64,000 nt of DNA from Owenia fusiformis (Eukaryota; Annelida; Polychaeta; Sabellida; Oweniidae): NCBI GenBank assembly GCA_903813345.2, contig CAIIXF020000010.1, positions 23,541,740 to 23,605,739 on the forward strand, written 5' to 3'. The notes beneath the pieces are model-generated. The model was given only the letters and a program-made list of their open reading frames with translations, did not search any database and was not told where the DNA came from. The translations under genes and the position numbers were made by a program. This document shows, one piece after another, positions 37,636-47,064 of the stretch; the first letter of the stretch is position 1; every line of letters begins with the position of its first letter.

Positions 37636-40600
37636 CTACATCATGGCATTCTGAGCTGCTAATCTTTTTGATCTCCTGATAGTCTCAGTTTCAGGCACAT
37701 CTTCATGTTTGTTTTGTTTTATTCCTCTTACTTTCTGTGGAACTTCTTTTAAGTCTACTATGTTTACAGCTTTTCTCGCTCCATACTTATTTTCTATCGT
37801 GTAAACATCATTTTTCCTTTGTACAACTGTATATATGTCTTCTTCAAAAGAATCTTGGATTTTATTTCTTCCTTGTATTCTCTTCCTGGTAAGAACTTTT
37901 GATCCTATTTCTATAACAGTCTCTCTAGCTTTCTTGTCAAAGATTTCTTTTCTTCTGTCTGCTTCTTTGTCTATTTTCATTGCTGCTTTTGTGTGTGCTT
38001 CTTTCAATATTCTTTCATGTTCTACTATCCAACTTTTGTTCTCTTTCTGAACCTGTTCTTCTTTTTCTTTATCCTTATCACAAGTATCAACATCGTCAAC
38101 ACCTAGTTGAATGGATATTGGAAGTCTCGGTTCTCGACCAAACATCAGAAAGAAGGGGGAGTATCCCGTAGAACTGTGTGGTGTTGTGTTATAACAGTAG
38201 GTCAGTTCTTTGATATAATCAGGCCATCTTCTCTTCTTGTCTTGTTCAAGAGATATCAGAAGGTTGTGAAGCATCCTATTAAATCTTTCGCATTGGCCGT
38301 TTCCTGAGGGGTGGTATGGCGTTGTTCTTGATTTTTCTATATTATACATCTTACAAAGACACTTGATGATCTCACTCTCGAAGTTTCTTCCTTGGTCGCT
38401 ATGTATTCTGTGTGGGATGCCAAATATATGGATAAATGACCTCACTAGTACTTTAGCTACAGTCTCAGCTTTTTGATCTCTGGTGGGTTCTGTGATTGTG
38501 AACTTTGTGAATGCGTCTGTGATCACAAGTACATTTTCCATTCCATTGGATGCTTTTTCAAGAAGAGTAAAGTCAATAAAGACTAGATCTAATGGTCTAT
38601 ATGCTGTAAGTCTGCCTAGAGGTGTAATAACTTTCTGGTAAGGCATCTTTCCGAACAGACATCTGCTACAGGTTGTGATATATTCTGTGACATCTTGATG
38701 AAGTTCTGTCCAATAGAATCTTTGTTTGATGAGCTTCTCTGTTCGTTCTACTCCTTGGTGTCCTGTGAAGTCATGTAGTGACTTAAGAACTTCTTCCTTC
38801 AGAACATCTGGTACAACAGCTTGGAATACAGAAGTGTCATTAAAGTGTGATTTTCTGTACAGGATTTCATCTATCATTACAAGGCTTTTCAACTGTTTAA
38901 CCAATTTTCTTTGACTTTTTGTGAGTTTCTTCATTGCTTTTGAAGTAAGTTTGTAGTTAACTTTTACCATCTCAGTTATGAGAGCGATATCCCTGTCATT
39001 TTGCTGTAATTCTCTGTAACCATCCTTCGTTATTGTTGGTAGAAATGAAGATGCTACATCTTTTGATATTTCTGCTTCTATTTGTAGTGCTGCAACTTCT
39101 TTTTGTTTGGCTTCTTTTATTTCTTCCATCTCAGGTAAGTATGTGATGTCACACTGTTTGGCAAGTATCTGCATTGCACTAACTTCGAAATCTTCTTCTC
39201 TATCATCTTCTTCCGAGTCATGTTCTAGTCTAGATAGGCAGTCTGCAGCTGTGTTGGTTTTACCAGGTTTGTATTTGATGTCGAAATCAAAACTCGCCAG
39301 ATCAGATATCCATCGCTGTTCCAAAGCAGGTAGTCTCTTCTTGTGCATGATGTACGTTAAGGGATTATTGTCTGTGAATACAGTGAACTTGGTTCCTAGT
39401 AAGAAGTCTCGAAATTTCTCTGTTATGGCCCATTTAAGTGCGAGAAGTTCTAGTTTCTTGGATGAGTAGTTTTTCATATTTCTCTCTGCACCTCGGAGTG
39501 ATCGACTGCCATAACCTATTACTCTCATTCTGCCATCTTGAAGTTGGAAAAGTTCGGCTCCAAGGCCCGTATTGGAAGCATCGGTTTCGAGTATAAATGG
39601 TTTGGAATAATCTGCAAAACCTAGACATGGTGCTGTTGTTAGTCTTTCCTTGATCATCTCCATAGCAGCTTTACATTCTGAAGTCCAAAGTTTCTCTATG
39701 TTTGCTGTCTTTTTGCTGGATTTGTTGAGAACCTTCTTTACAAGATCATGTAGGGGTTGAGCTACAGAAGCATAGGATTTGATGAAACGTCGATGATATC
39801 CTGCAGTTCCTAGGAATTTTCTCAAGTCTTTTAAAGTATTTGGTTCCTTCCAGTTGACAATCTGATCTATCTTGGATGGGTCTGGTTGAATTCCTTCTCC
39901 TGAAACTTTGTGTCCCAAGTAGATTACTTCTGTTTTGAAGAAATGGCATTTTCGTAGTTCCAATTTGAGATTGTGTTTCTTTAGTATCTTGAAAACTGTT
40001 TCAAGTCTGTCAATGTTTTCACTGATTGAAGAGGAGTATACGAGTAGATCATCTAAATAACAGAGTACAGTTTTGAAAAGCTCTTCACGAAATGCAATCG
40101 TCATGAGTCGTTGGTATGTTGAAGGCGCATTAGATAGTCCAAATGGCATTCTCATATATTCGTATAGTCCTAGAGGAGTAGTACATGCAGTCTTGTGGAT
40201 ATCTTCATCGATGACTTTCACTTGCAAATAAGCACTTTGGAGGTCGATGCAGCTGAATATCTTCGAGTTTAGAAGGGAATCCATGCTCTCTTGGATTCTT
40301 GGAAGTGGAAAAGAATCTCTAGTGGTGTGTTGATTCAAGCGTCTGTAGTCCACACACAGGCGTATAGATTTATTCTTCTTCCTAACGATCACCACTGGAC
40401 TGGCAAAAGAACTGTTGCTGGGTCTAATGACTTTCTTTTCTATCAGTTTATCTATGTGCTCCTTTACTTCCTCGAAAATGGCAGGTGGTATTCTTCGGTA
40501 CGGTTCATTTATTACTAGGCCGTCAGGTGTTGGAATACTGTGCTGCAATAAGTCAGTACATCCTAGATCGGTTTCATCAGTTCCAAAGATGTCATGGTAT

Positions 40601-42726
40601 GTTAAAAACATTTCCTTCGCCTTTGTAGATTCCTCTTTAGTTCCTTGGAAGTTTTTCATGATGTTGTCGATTTGTTCCATCACTTTTGTGTTGACAGGAA
40701 GGTTGTTCTTGTTTGGTTCACTCAGATTCAATTCAGTTTCTTGATTTGGTGACTTTGTGTTTTGCTGTGTTATTTTGCTATCTTGTATATTCATTTCATT
40801 TGTGTTACTGCAGTATGAGATTCTGCAACAGCTGGCAGTAGCTGGTTGTATTTTCCCAAGTGGCGTTCTTGTGGAAATAAAGATATCACTCTGTGAAGTA
40901 TTTAAGATGTTCACAGTTGATGTCCCAGAACTCGCATCTATGAATCCCGTTATCAGTTGAACATTTCCAGGTAGAGCTGTATCTAATGGTTCTACTACAC
41001 CATTCCCTCTGAAACTTCCTGTAGTGACTTTCACGTCAGTAGTTGATGAAGCTGGTATTAAAACTTTTTGAGGTCCTTGTAATCGAATTAGGTTTGTCTT
41101 TTCCATTAGTTGTATTTCCTTGAATTTTGGTAGGTTTTTCAAGATATTCATTCCAATAAGAAGATCAGGGCAGTTTCCATCCTCTGCGTGAACAAGGATT
41201 CCAATGTCTTTCATCTGTTGTCCCTCAATCTCGACTGTCTCTATCATCAATCCTTGATATGGAATTTGTAGGTTATTTGCTGCTTTCAGGTCCAATACTT
41301 TGAAGTTTTCCAGTTCAATATTGAATTTGTTTTGGTATAACTGTTTTGACATCAGTGTCACACTGCTTCCTGTGTCGATGACTCCTTGGATTATTTGGTT
41401 TCCAATTGTTATCATGGTTTTTGGGGCAGTTCCTAATATTTTGTCCATCTGGAAGTTATTTGGGTTGCTTTCACTTGAGGATGTGATAACAGAATTGTTG
41501 GTGTTGGTTCCATTGTTCCCATGGTGATTGTTGTTGAAATTAGGTTGTCGATTTTCTTGTTGTTGTTTACTTCCATTGTTGAAATCTCCACGTTGTCCTT
41601 GGTTGCTATATCTTGATCCGAAGAATCGTCTTCCTCTTCTCTGGTTGAAATTCCCTCTGTTGTTATTGAAGTTGTTGAATCCTCTGTTGTTGAAGTTTCC
41701 TCTGTTATTGAAGTTTCCTTGGTTGTTGTAGTTATCATGTTGGTAGTTTTGTTGACCAAAGTGTGTATTTTGTTGATTGTTCTGGAATTCACGGTGTTGT
41801 TTGTTTTCCTCTTTCAGAGTGTTGATTTCTTGTTCAAGTTTGTTCTGTTTCTCCAACATCTGTTGCATCATCTTCTGTAACGTCTTATCATTGGTGTCTA
41901 TGGTGTTTGATGTGACGGTTGATTTCTTTGTATTCTCCATCGATTTTGAATCATTCTCATTGAATTCATACTGGAAAGCGACATCTCTTAACTTCTGGAA
42001 TGTTGTTGTACTGTCTTGGTTATTTAGTCTCCTTAGTTCCCATCTGAGTTTAGGACATTGAACACCTTCAATCAGCTGTTCTTTAAGTAACTGGTCCTCA
42101 TTCTGTAGATTACTTTGTGTTTCTTTAATTCTGTCCATGCATTGCATCAGAGATTGTGTGAACTGTGCTACGGATTCAGTTGCGTCTTGTTTCCTTGTGT
42201 AGAATTCAGTGTAGCTTTTGTGTGCTGAGGTTTGACGTCCAAAAACTCTCTTAAGTGTTTTGAAGATTTCATCTGGTGTTGTATTTGGGCCTAAGTATTT
42301 AGCTTCTCTCCGTGGTATTGGGTCAAGGTGATAAATTAAGAAGTCCACTCGGTCCCTCTCACGTATGTTCCTGATTGCAATATTCGCATCCTCGCACCAA
42401 TCATAGATGTCTTGTCCCTTTGATCCATTGTATTTACACAGTTTTGGAAGTTTTGAGTTTCCTTGAAGACCTTTGTTTCTTGGTTCATTGTTGTCATTGT
42501 CTCGTCCAGTGTTGCTGTTATCACTGTCAGCTTCAGGTGGGTTGCCTAACAAATCGACATTGTATTTCTTTTGAAGTTCAGCTAGTTGTCTTTCCAGAGA
42601 TATCATCTGTAGTAATCCAGCTTTCTCCTCCTTTTGTTCTTGTTCTAAGATTTCAGCTATTTCATCGATTTTCTTTTTCGCATCCTCTCCTATCGCATCC
42701 TTGGGTTTTGTTCCGCCAGTAGCCAT
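37636..42726 (-). CDS. Gag-pol polyprotein of the Ty3/gypsy retrotransposon (1,696 residues)
   Basis: Gag and Pol are fused in one uninterrupted frame. Order: a coiled-coil-like start (about 20-55); a Gag capsid-like region from about 95; an Asn/Gln/Arg/Gly-rich basic stretch (about 318-415) where a CCHC knuckle would be expected, none being visible; an aspartic protease with DTGSS (Asp451); reverse transcriptase with Asp828 and YLDD at 890-893; RNase H with TDAS (Asp1049); integrase with an H-x4-H, C-x2-C zinc site (His1318, His1323, Cys1353, Cys1356) and a D-D-35-E core (Asp1385, Asp1444, Glu1480). The protease-RT-RNaseH-integrase order is that of Ty3/gypsy. All catalytic residues are present and there is no stop or frameshift, so the element may still be able to move. 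No chromodomain or envelope is recognised. The start is the ATG at 42,726, which is preceded by a long untranslated leader. Confidence 0.97.
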   Translation of the reverse strand: MATGGTKPKDAIGEDAKKKIDEIAEILEQEQKEEKAGLLQMISLERQLAELQKKYNVDLLGNPPEADSDNSNTGRDNDNNEPRNKGLQGNSKLPKLCKYNGSKGQDIYDWCEDANIAIRNIRERDRVDFLIYHLDPIPRREAKYLGPNTTPDEIFKTLKRVFGRQTSAHKSYTEFYTRKQDATESVAQFTQSLMQCMDRIKETQSNLQNEDQLLKEQLIEGVQCPKLRWELRRLNNQDSTTTFQKLRDVAFQYEFNENDSKSMENTKKSTVTSNTIDTNDKTLQKMMQQMLEKQNKLEQEINTLKEENKQHREFQNNQQNTHFGQQNYQHDNYNNQGNFNNRGNFNNRGFNNFNNNRGNFNQRRGRRFFGSRYSNQGQRGDFNNGSKQQQENRQPNFNNNHHGNNGTNTNNSVITSSSESNPNNFQMDKILGTAPKTMITIGNQIIQGVIDTGSSVTLMSKQLYQNKFNIELENFKVLDLKAANNLQIPYQGLMIETVEIEGQQMKDIGILVHAEDGNCPDLLIGMNILKNLPKFKEIQLMEKTNLIRLQGPQKVLIPASSTTDVKVTTGSFRGNGVVEPLDTALPGNVQLITGFIDASSGTSTVNILNTSQSDIFISTRTPLGKIQPATASCCRISYCSNTNEMNIQDSKITQQNTKSPNQETELNLSEPNKNNLPVNTKVMEQIDNIMKNFQGTKEESTKAKEMFLTYHDIFGTDETDLGCTDLLQHSIPTPDGLVINEPYRRIPPAIFEEVKEHIDKLIEKKVIRPSNSSFASPVVIVRKKNKSIRLCVDYRRLNQHTTRDSFPLPRIQESMDSLLNSKIFSCIDLQSAYLQVKVIDEDIHKTACTTPLGLYEYMRMPFGLSNAPSTYQRLMTIAFREELFKTVLCYLDDLLVYSSSISENIDRLETVFKILKKHNLKLELRKCHFFKTEVIYLGHKVSGEGIQPDPSKIDQIVNWKEPNTLKDLRKFLGTAGYHRRFIKSYASVAQPLHDLVKKVLNKSSKKTANIEKLWTSECKAAMEMIKERLTTAPCLGFADYSKPFILETDASNTGLGAELFQLQDGRMRVIGYGSRSLRGAERNMKNYSSKKLELLALKWAITEKFRDFLLGTKFTVFTDNNPLTYIMHKKRLPALEQRWISDLASFDFDIKYKPGKTNTAADCLSRLEHDSEEDDREEDFEVSAMQILAKQCDITYLPEMEEIKEAKQKEVAALQIEAEISKDVASSFLPTITKDGYRELQQNDRDIALITEMVKVNYKLTSKAMKKLTKSQRKLVKQLKSLVMIDEILYRKSHFNDTSVFQAVVPDVLKEEVLKSLHDFTGHQGVERTEKLIKQRFYWTELHQDVTEYITTCSRCLFGKMPYQKVITPLGRLTAYRPLDLVFIDFTLLEKASNGMENVLVITDAFTKFTITEPTRDQKAETVAKVLVRSFIHIFGIPHRIHSDQGRNFESEIIKCLCKMYNIEKSRTTPYHPSGNGQCERFNRMLHNLLISLEQDKKRRWPDYIKELTYCYNTTPHSSTGYSPFFLMFGREPRLPISIQLGVDDVDTCDKDKEKEEQVQKENKSWIVEHERILKEAHTKAAMKIDKEADRRKEIFDKKARETVIEIGSKVLTRKRIQGRNKIQDSFEEDIYTVVQRKNDVYTIENKYGARKAVNIVDLKEVPQKVRGIKQNKHEDVPETETIRRSKRLAAQNAMM

Positions 42727-43893
42727 TATGGTTTAAAAATATTTTATTTCGCGTACGTAATCGCGTAATTAATTGCGTAAGTAATGACGTAAGTATAAAA
42801 AGCGTAGTGATTTGCGAATCGGCGCGTAAAATGTGAACCAACACACTTAAAATTGGTGAAAAATTTATCACATTATAACATCCGAGCGTACGATAAAAAT
42901 ATGTGATATTTTGTCAGGGATACTAAACAATTCACATCACACACTAAACAATATATACACTTTATAGAATATTTTATAAACTCTGAGGTACTCTCTTAAA
43001 GTATAAGCTCTGGTTATAAATGAATGTTAAGGATATAAGACATCAAATATGGCAAGGCTATCAGAAAGATGTCCAGGCTACTAAACAAAATGATACTCAT
43101 TTGCAAAAATGATTGTCCTGTGTACTATAATACTATTGGACAAATCATATGAACCTGGTACTAGATAAAATGTATGTCCTGGTTTACTTTAGGTTCAGTG
43201 GAATTTGTAAAGACAAAATATAAAATATATGTCCAGGCTACTAATCAAAAATATAAATGTACACTGACAAGGGTATAGAACAAATATGTGAGCTGGGCAA
43301 CAAGCAAAATATGTGCTTTGAGAACTAAACAAATCATTTGTCCTGGATACTAACCCTAAATTTTAATCATGTTCATGGCTAAATCAACTGATGCATAATT
43401 GCATGTATTTATTGAACTGTGTGAGTCAACTTTTGCTTTCACTCACAAAATACTATTAATTGTCACCTGATATTGACTGGCTATTCAAAATATTGAGCTA
43501 TAAATAGCTGATTTATGGTTTTATATGAGATTTCATTTGTTTACATTTGTCACTAATTGAATTTCTCACATAGATTGTTCCAGTTGTATTTCTGTATGTT
43601 CCTGTTGAAATTCAAATATTCTAGTTGAAATTCAAATGTTCTTGTAATTCTAATGTTCTTGTTGAAATTCAAATGTTCTTATGAATTGTTGTTAATTATT
43701 GTCACAATGTGGTAATGGACTGCATTTACACTTTTGTTGTTCATCTTTGTAGAACCAGTGTCCATTGGATGTCTCAATCGTATCGTACCACTTACTTGAT
43801 TTACTCGACTTCCATCAGTAGCATATATGTGGATTTGGTCAAAAAAATTCTACCTATCAATAACACTATCCTAACAAAATCTTAACATGAAGT
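42727..43893 (-). other. Untranslated leader of the retrotransposon with degenerate internal repeats
   Basis: About 1.17 kb separates the 5' LTR from the gag start. On the plus strand, between about 43,068 and 43,365, TGTCCAGGCTACTAA-like words recur (TGTCCTGGTTTACT, TGTCCAGGCTACTAATC, TGTCCTGGATACTAA) at irregular spacing of roughly 50-130 bp. Close to the gag ATG, at 42,750-42,830, GCGTAA/ACGTAA words are repeated. Leaders of such elements commonly hold packaging and translation signals; a function here is inference. Confidence 0.6.
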
Positions 43894-43911
43894 GTAACAC
43901 CCGCAGTACCA
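43894..43911 (-). promoter_or_regulatory. Candidate tRNA primer-binding site
   Basis: On the minus strand, two bases inside the 5' LTR, the sequence TGGTACTGCGGGTGTTAC begins with TGG, the complement of a tRNA CCA end. Position and first bases are right for a primer-binding site; I cannot name the tRNA. Confidence 0.65.
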
Positions 43912-43913
43912 AA

Positions 43914-44965
43914 TGTAACCATGGGGAAGTGGACGTGGGTTACATTACAAATCGAATTAACAGAATAAGAATATAAAATGTATTTAAAATGTATTCAACC
44001 CTATAATCAATCAAATGATCAAAATGTTATACAAATGAGCTAAATCTCTCAACTGATCTTAATACTCAAGCTACCTAAATCACTAACTCACTTAAGACCA
44101 AAACCACAAATGCTTAAGGCTGTGCACCTAGTTTGTACCCCAGAGCTGCAAATAAAAGTAATGTACAAATAGCTGTTTGTAAAGCAGGTAAAATACAATA
44201 ATGAAACATACAGTTTTATGATAAACTTCTTAGTACTAAGGGCTATGGGACTTAAAGGGCCCTTATTCTGTTCCCAAGAAAACCCTTATACTGTGCTTGA
44301 CGCACTACATACATTTCTCTATTGAAATTACCAAATATAAATATAATTCAGTTACTTTATGCAAAATGTACCATGAAGGTTTACAATTGAGCAATATAAA
44401 ATAAAATGTGGAATGTACCTTATAAAATAAGCTATACAGTCTCTGAGTGCTAGCCATACATCTTTAGTACGCACACAGTGTCTCCTGTAAAACGTGTGTA
44501 CCAAGATAAGTCATATGAAATGACATAAATGGTGGTTTTAATTGTAAATGAATAACGCACAGGTGCATGAAATGAACATCACCTTATGGACAAATGTTCC
44601 AACACATTGTTCAAGTTTTACAAAGAAATTACTCAAAAGTATTTGAAATACAAAATAATATTTACATCAAATTGGAGCTAAAGTTATGGAGAATAAAATG
44701 AATACAATTGGCATAATGTTGGCATATTCTAAAGGGTAAAAAGTGACAAAAATATATGAAAATTCCTTACCATGTCTTTACAGTTCAAAATCAAGGCTAG
44801 CACTGGTGATTTGGAAAGTAAATGCAATCAAGGTTAATCCCCTTGCATGTGCACACTGTGTGTAAATCAAAGCTATTCTCCTAGCAGGGTTTGAAAATAT
44901 AATTGAAATACATAAAAATATAACTCTCCACAGTAGGGTTTGAAAATCTAAAACATCCTGTCACA
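43914..44965 (-). repeat. 5' LTR of the Ty3/gypsy element
   Basis: Direct repeat of 36,196-37,247, same length. It is 5' because the ORF and the primer-binding site are read on the minus strand from this end, so it should carry the element's promoter; no specific box is asserted. Confidence 0.95.
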
Positions 44966-45476
44966 TTTGTATCTCCCCATCTTTGTATCTCCCAATCTAT
45001 GTATCTCCCCATCCCATCTACAGTATGTATCTCCCCATCTACGTATATCTCCATATTTGGATCTCCCCCACTATGTATCTCCCCATCCCATCTACAGTAT
45101 GTATCTCCCCATCTACGTATATCTCCATATTTGGATCTCCCCATCTTTGTATCTCCCAATCTATGTATCTCCCCATCTACATATCTCCCCATCTATGTAT
45201 CTCCTCATCTTTGTATCTCCCCATCTATGTATCTCCCCATCTACGTATATCTCATATTTGTATCTCCCCATCTTTGTATCTCCCAATCTATGTATCTCCC
45301 CATCCCATCTACAGTATGTATCTCCCCATCTACGTATATCTCCATATTTGGATCTCCCCATCTTTGTATCTCCCAATCTATGTATCTCCCCATCTATATA
45401 TCTCCCCATCTTTGTATCTCCCAATCTATGTATCTCCCCATCTATATATCTCCCCATCTTTGTATCTCCCAATCTA
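44966..45476 (+). repeat. TATCTCCCCATC minisatellite, right part
   Basis: Continues the array interrupted at 36,195, with the same words, including the CATCCCATCTACAGTATG module. The rightmost units form a simpler block (CATCTTTG/CATCTATA alternation). It ends at the AT-rich sequence before a G10 tract at about 45,495. Confidence 0.95.
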
Positions 45477-45831
45477 TATTTGAGAGGGAATGAAGGGGGG
45501 GGGGCAACACAGCAAAACCAGATATACTCAACAATAGGTTGTCAACAAGTGGCAAAGTTTTGGCACAAGGCCAAACTGTGCATGATTATGTCATTCCTAA
45601 GCTGAAGTGTCATAAAGTCCAAGTCGTTTTGTTTTAATTTGTGTCAAGTATAAACATGCGTGTTAGCATTTTAAAAAGAAATTACATATTTAATATTTGT
45701 TTTATGTTTTTATGGAAAAGGATATTGATGAATTGTGATCAAAACTATGTTTCAAGCATCAGGCTTAACCTTTATGGTAGAAAATATGCAAATGTTCTAT
45801 TACTAGTAAAATCAGAATAGATTGATAGATA

Positions 45832-46315
45832 GCCTGATACCTGATAAAGTCAGATACCGTTGTCACAAATGGCGGACATAACCGTCGCTTAAACTCTTTA
45901 ATCACTTGGTTCTCATTTCATGGGATTTTATTGTTTAATTCTGTGCATGCTAAAGCTCTTGTGATGATGTTTATATATGAAATCCCAATTTCGATCAAAT
46001 TGGGTCGTGAATCGATATAATATAGAGTCTTCGATATCGTCGATTATTCAGAATCTGAATTTGAAATAATTTGTAAAGACAACGGCATTTGGTAATACAG
46101 TGTCCATTGTCCCGTATCTCATTTTGATCAGTTAAATTAAAGATGGTAGAACATTATTAACTGTACAATGAGTATAAAGACACTTTGATTGATTGTTGTT
46201 CCAAAGGAATTTAGTCTAGGTGCTCTATAAAACATACAGTTCATGAAAATCTAATTGAAGTGACGGTTATGTCTGCCATTTGTGACAATGGTATCTGACT
46301 TTACCATTGTCAGGC
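45832..46315. mobile_element. 484-bp MITE with GCCTGATA ends, TA target
   Basis: The left arm reads AAAGTCAGATACCGTTGTCA then CAAATGGCGGACATAACCGTC; the right arm is its inverted copy with few changes (GGTATCTGACTTTACC), and TA flanks both ends. The arms are about 55 nt. It lies in the gene 1 intron. Confidence 0.85.
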
Positions 46316-46340
46316 TATTCCGGTGTGGTGTAGTGGTGGT

Positions 46341-47061
46341 GTGGTGTTGAAAATTGGCCCAAGTTGATAATAGCAGTTCTTGAAATGCTGCAGGACAGTT
46401 TTAGACTTATAAAGCCCATATTCCCTGGATGTTACAATAAATGATTATCTTCAAAATAAGAAGGGTTAAATTTTTATTTTACCTTCTTCCAAAGAGAAGT
46501 TTGTAGTTTGGAAATTCCCCATTGGCTGCCATTATAAACGGCTATCAATATGGCTTTACTAAAGTGTCCCTTTCTCAAAAAGTCTGCAGTGGAATTTTGT
46601 AATATTGCAGATTTGTATAGATAATATATTGATGTTAAAAAATCTAACAGGTGCAATTCTAAAAATTTCTTATTTATGATTTATTTAGATGTTAAAAACT
46701 ATAAAAAAAACTATACTGAACCCCATGTTAATTTATTGATAATATACTGATTAAAAAAATCAAACAGGTACATTTCTAAAAATTTCTTATTTTTGATATA
46801 TTTAGCTGTTAAAACTATAAAAAAACATACTAGGAGAATGGGCATTATTGCATTCTGATTTATCAGAGTCCCTCTTTACCTAACGCTTTTGAACTATTCC
46901 AAAAGGATAGTAAAGGCTGTGGATCCCACAATGGCATTATTGCTTTAAAACTGTTCTGCAGGGGGTCTTTTGAAGATTGATAAATTAACATAGAGCTCAA
47001 TGTAAATGAGCGAAATTTACGAGGCCTGCTATTTTCAACTGGAGCCACTTTTCAACACCAC
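46341..47061. mobile_element. Inverted-repeat element, GTGGTGTTGAAAA arms
   Basis: GTGGTGTTGAAAATTGGCCC...AGTTGATAATAGCAG at the left is matched in inverted order at 47,020-47,061. Inside, a block of about 115-130 bp with TTTCTAAAAATTTCTTATTT-like sequence is present twice (about 46,610-46,715 and 46,735-46,830). It abuts the previous element. Confidence 0.65.
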
Positions 47062-47064
47062 TTC

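Larger units (their letters stand above)
36196..44965 (-). mobile_element. Full-length Ty3/gypsy LTR retrotransposon (8,770 bp)
   Basis: Two direct repeats of 1,052 bp (36,196-37,247 and 43,914-44,965) enclose one long gag-pol ORF on the minus strand. The LTRs begin TG and end CA when read on the minus strand. The flanks share TTTG, or ATTTG if one base is shifted, and removing the element restores a normal minisatellite unit (CATATTTGTATCTCC). I found only one difference between the LTRs (GGGGGAG versus GGGGAAG near their plus-strand start), so the insertion is very recent. It lies antisense in the intron of T1/cysteine gene 1. No env ORF is present. Confidence 0.97.

Noticed and set aside
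37835-42871. Numerous plus-strand and short minus-strand ORFs within the retrotransposon
   Set aside because: Shadows of the gag-pol frame.
44881-45605. ORFs across the second satellite block
   Set aside because: Same satellite, interrupted by the LTR element.
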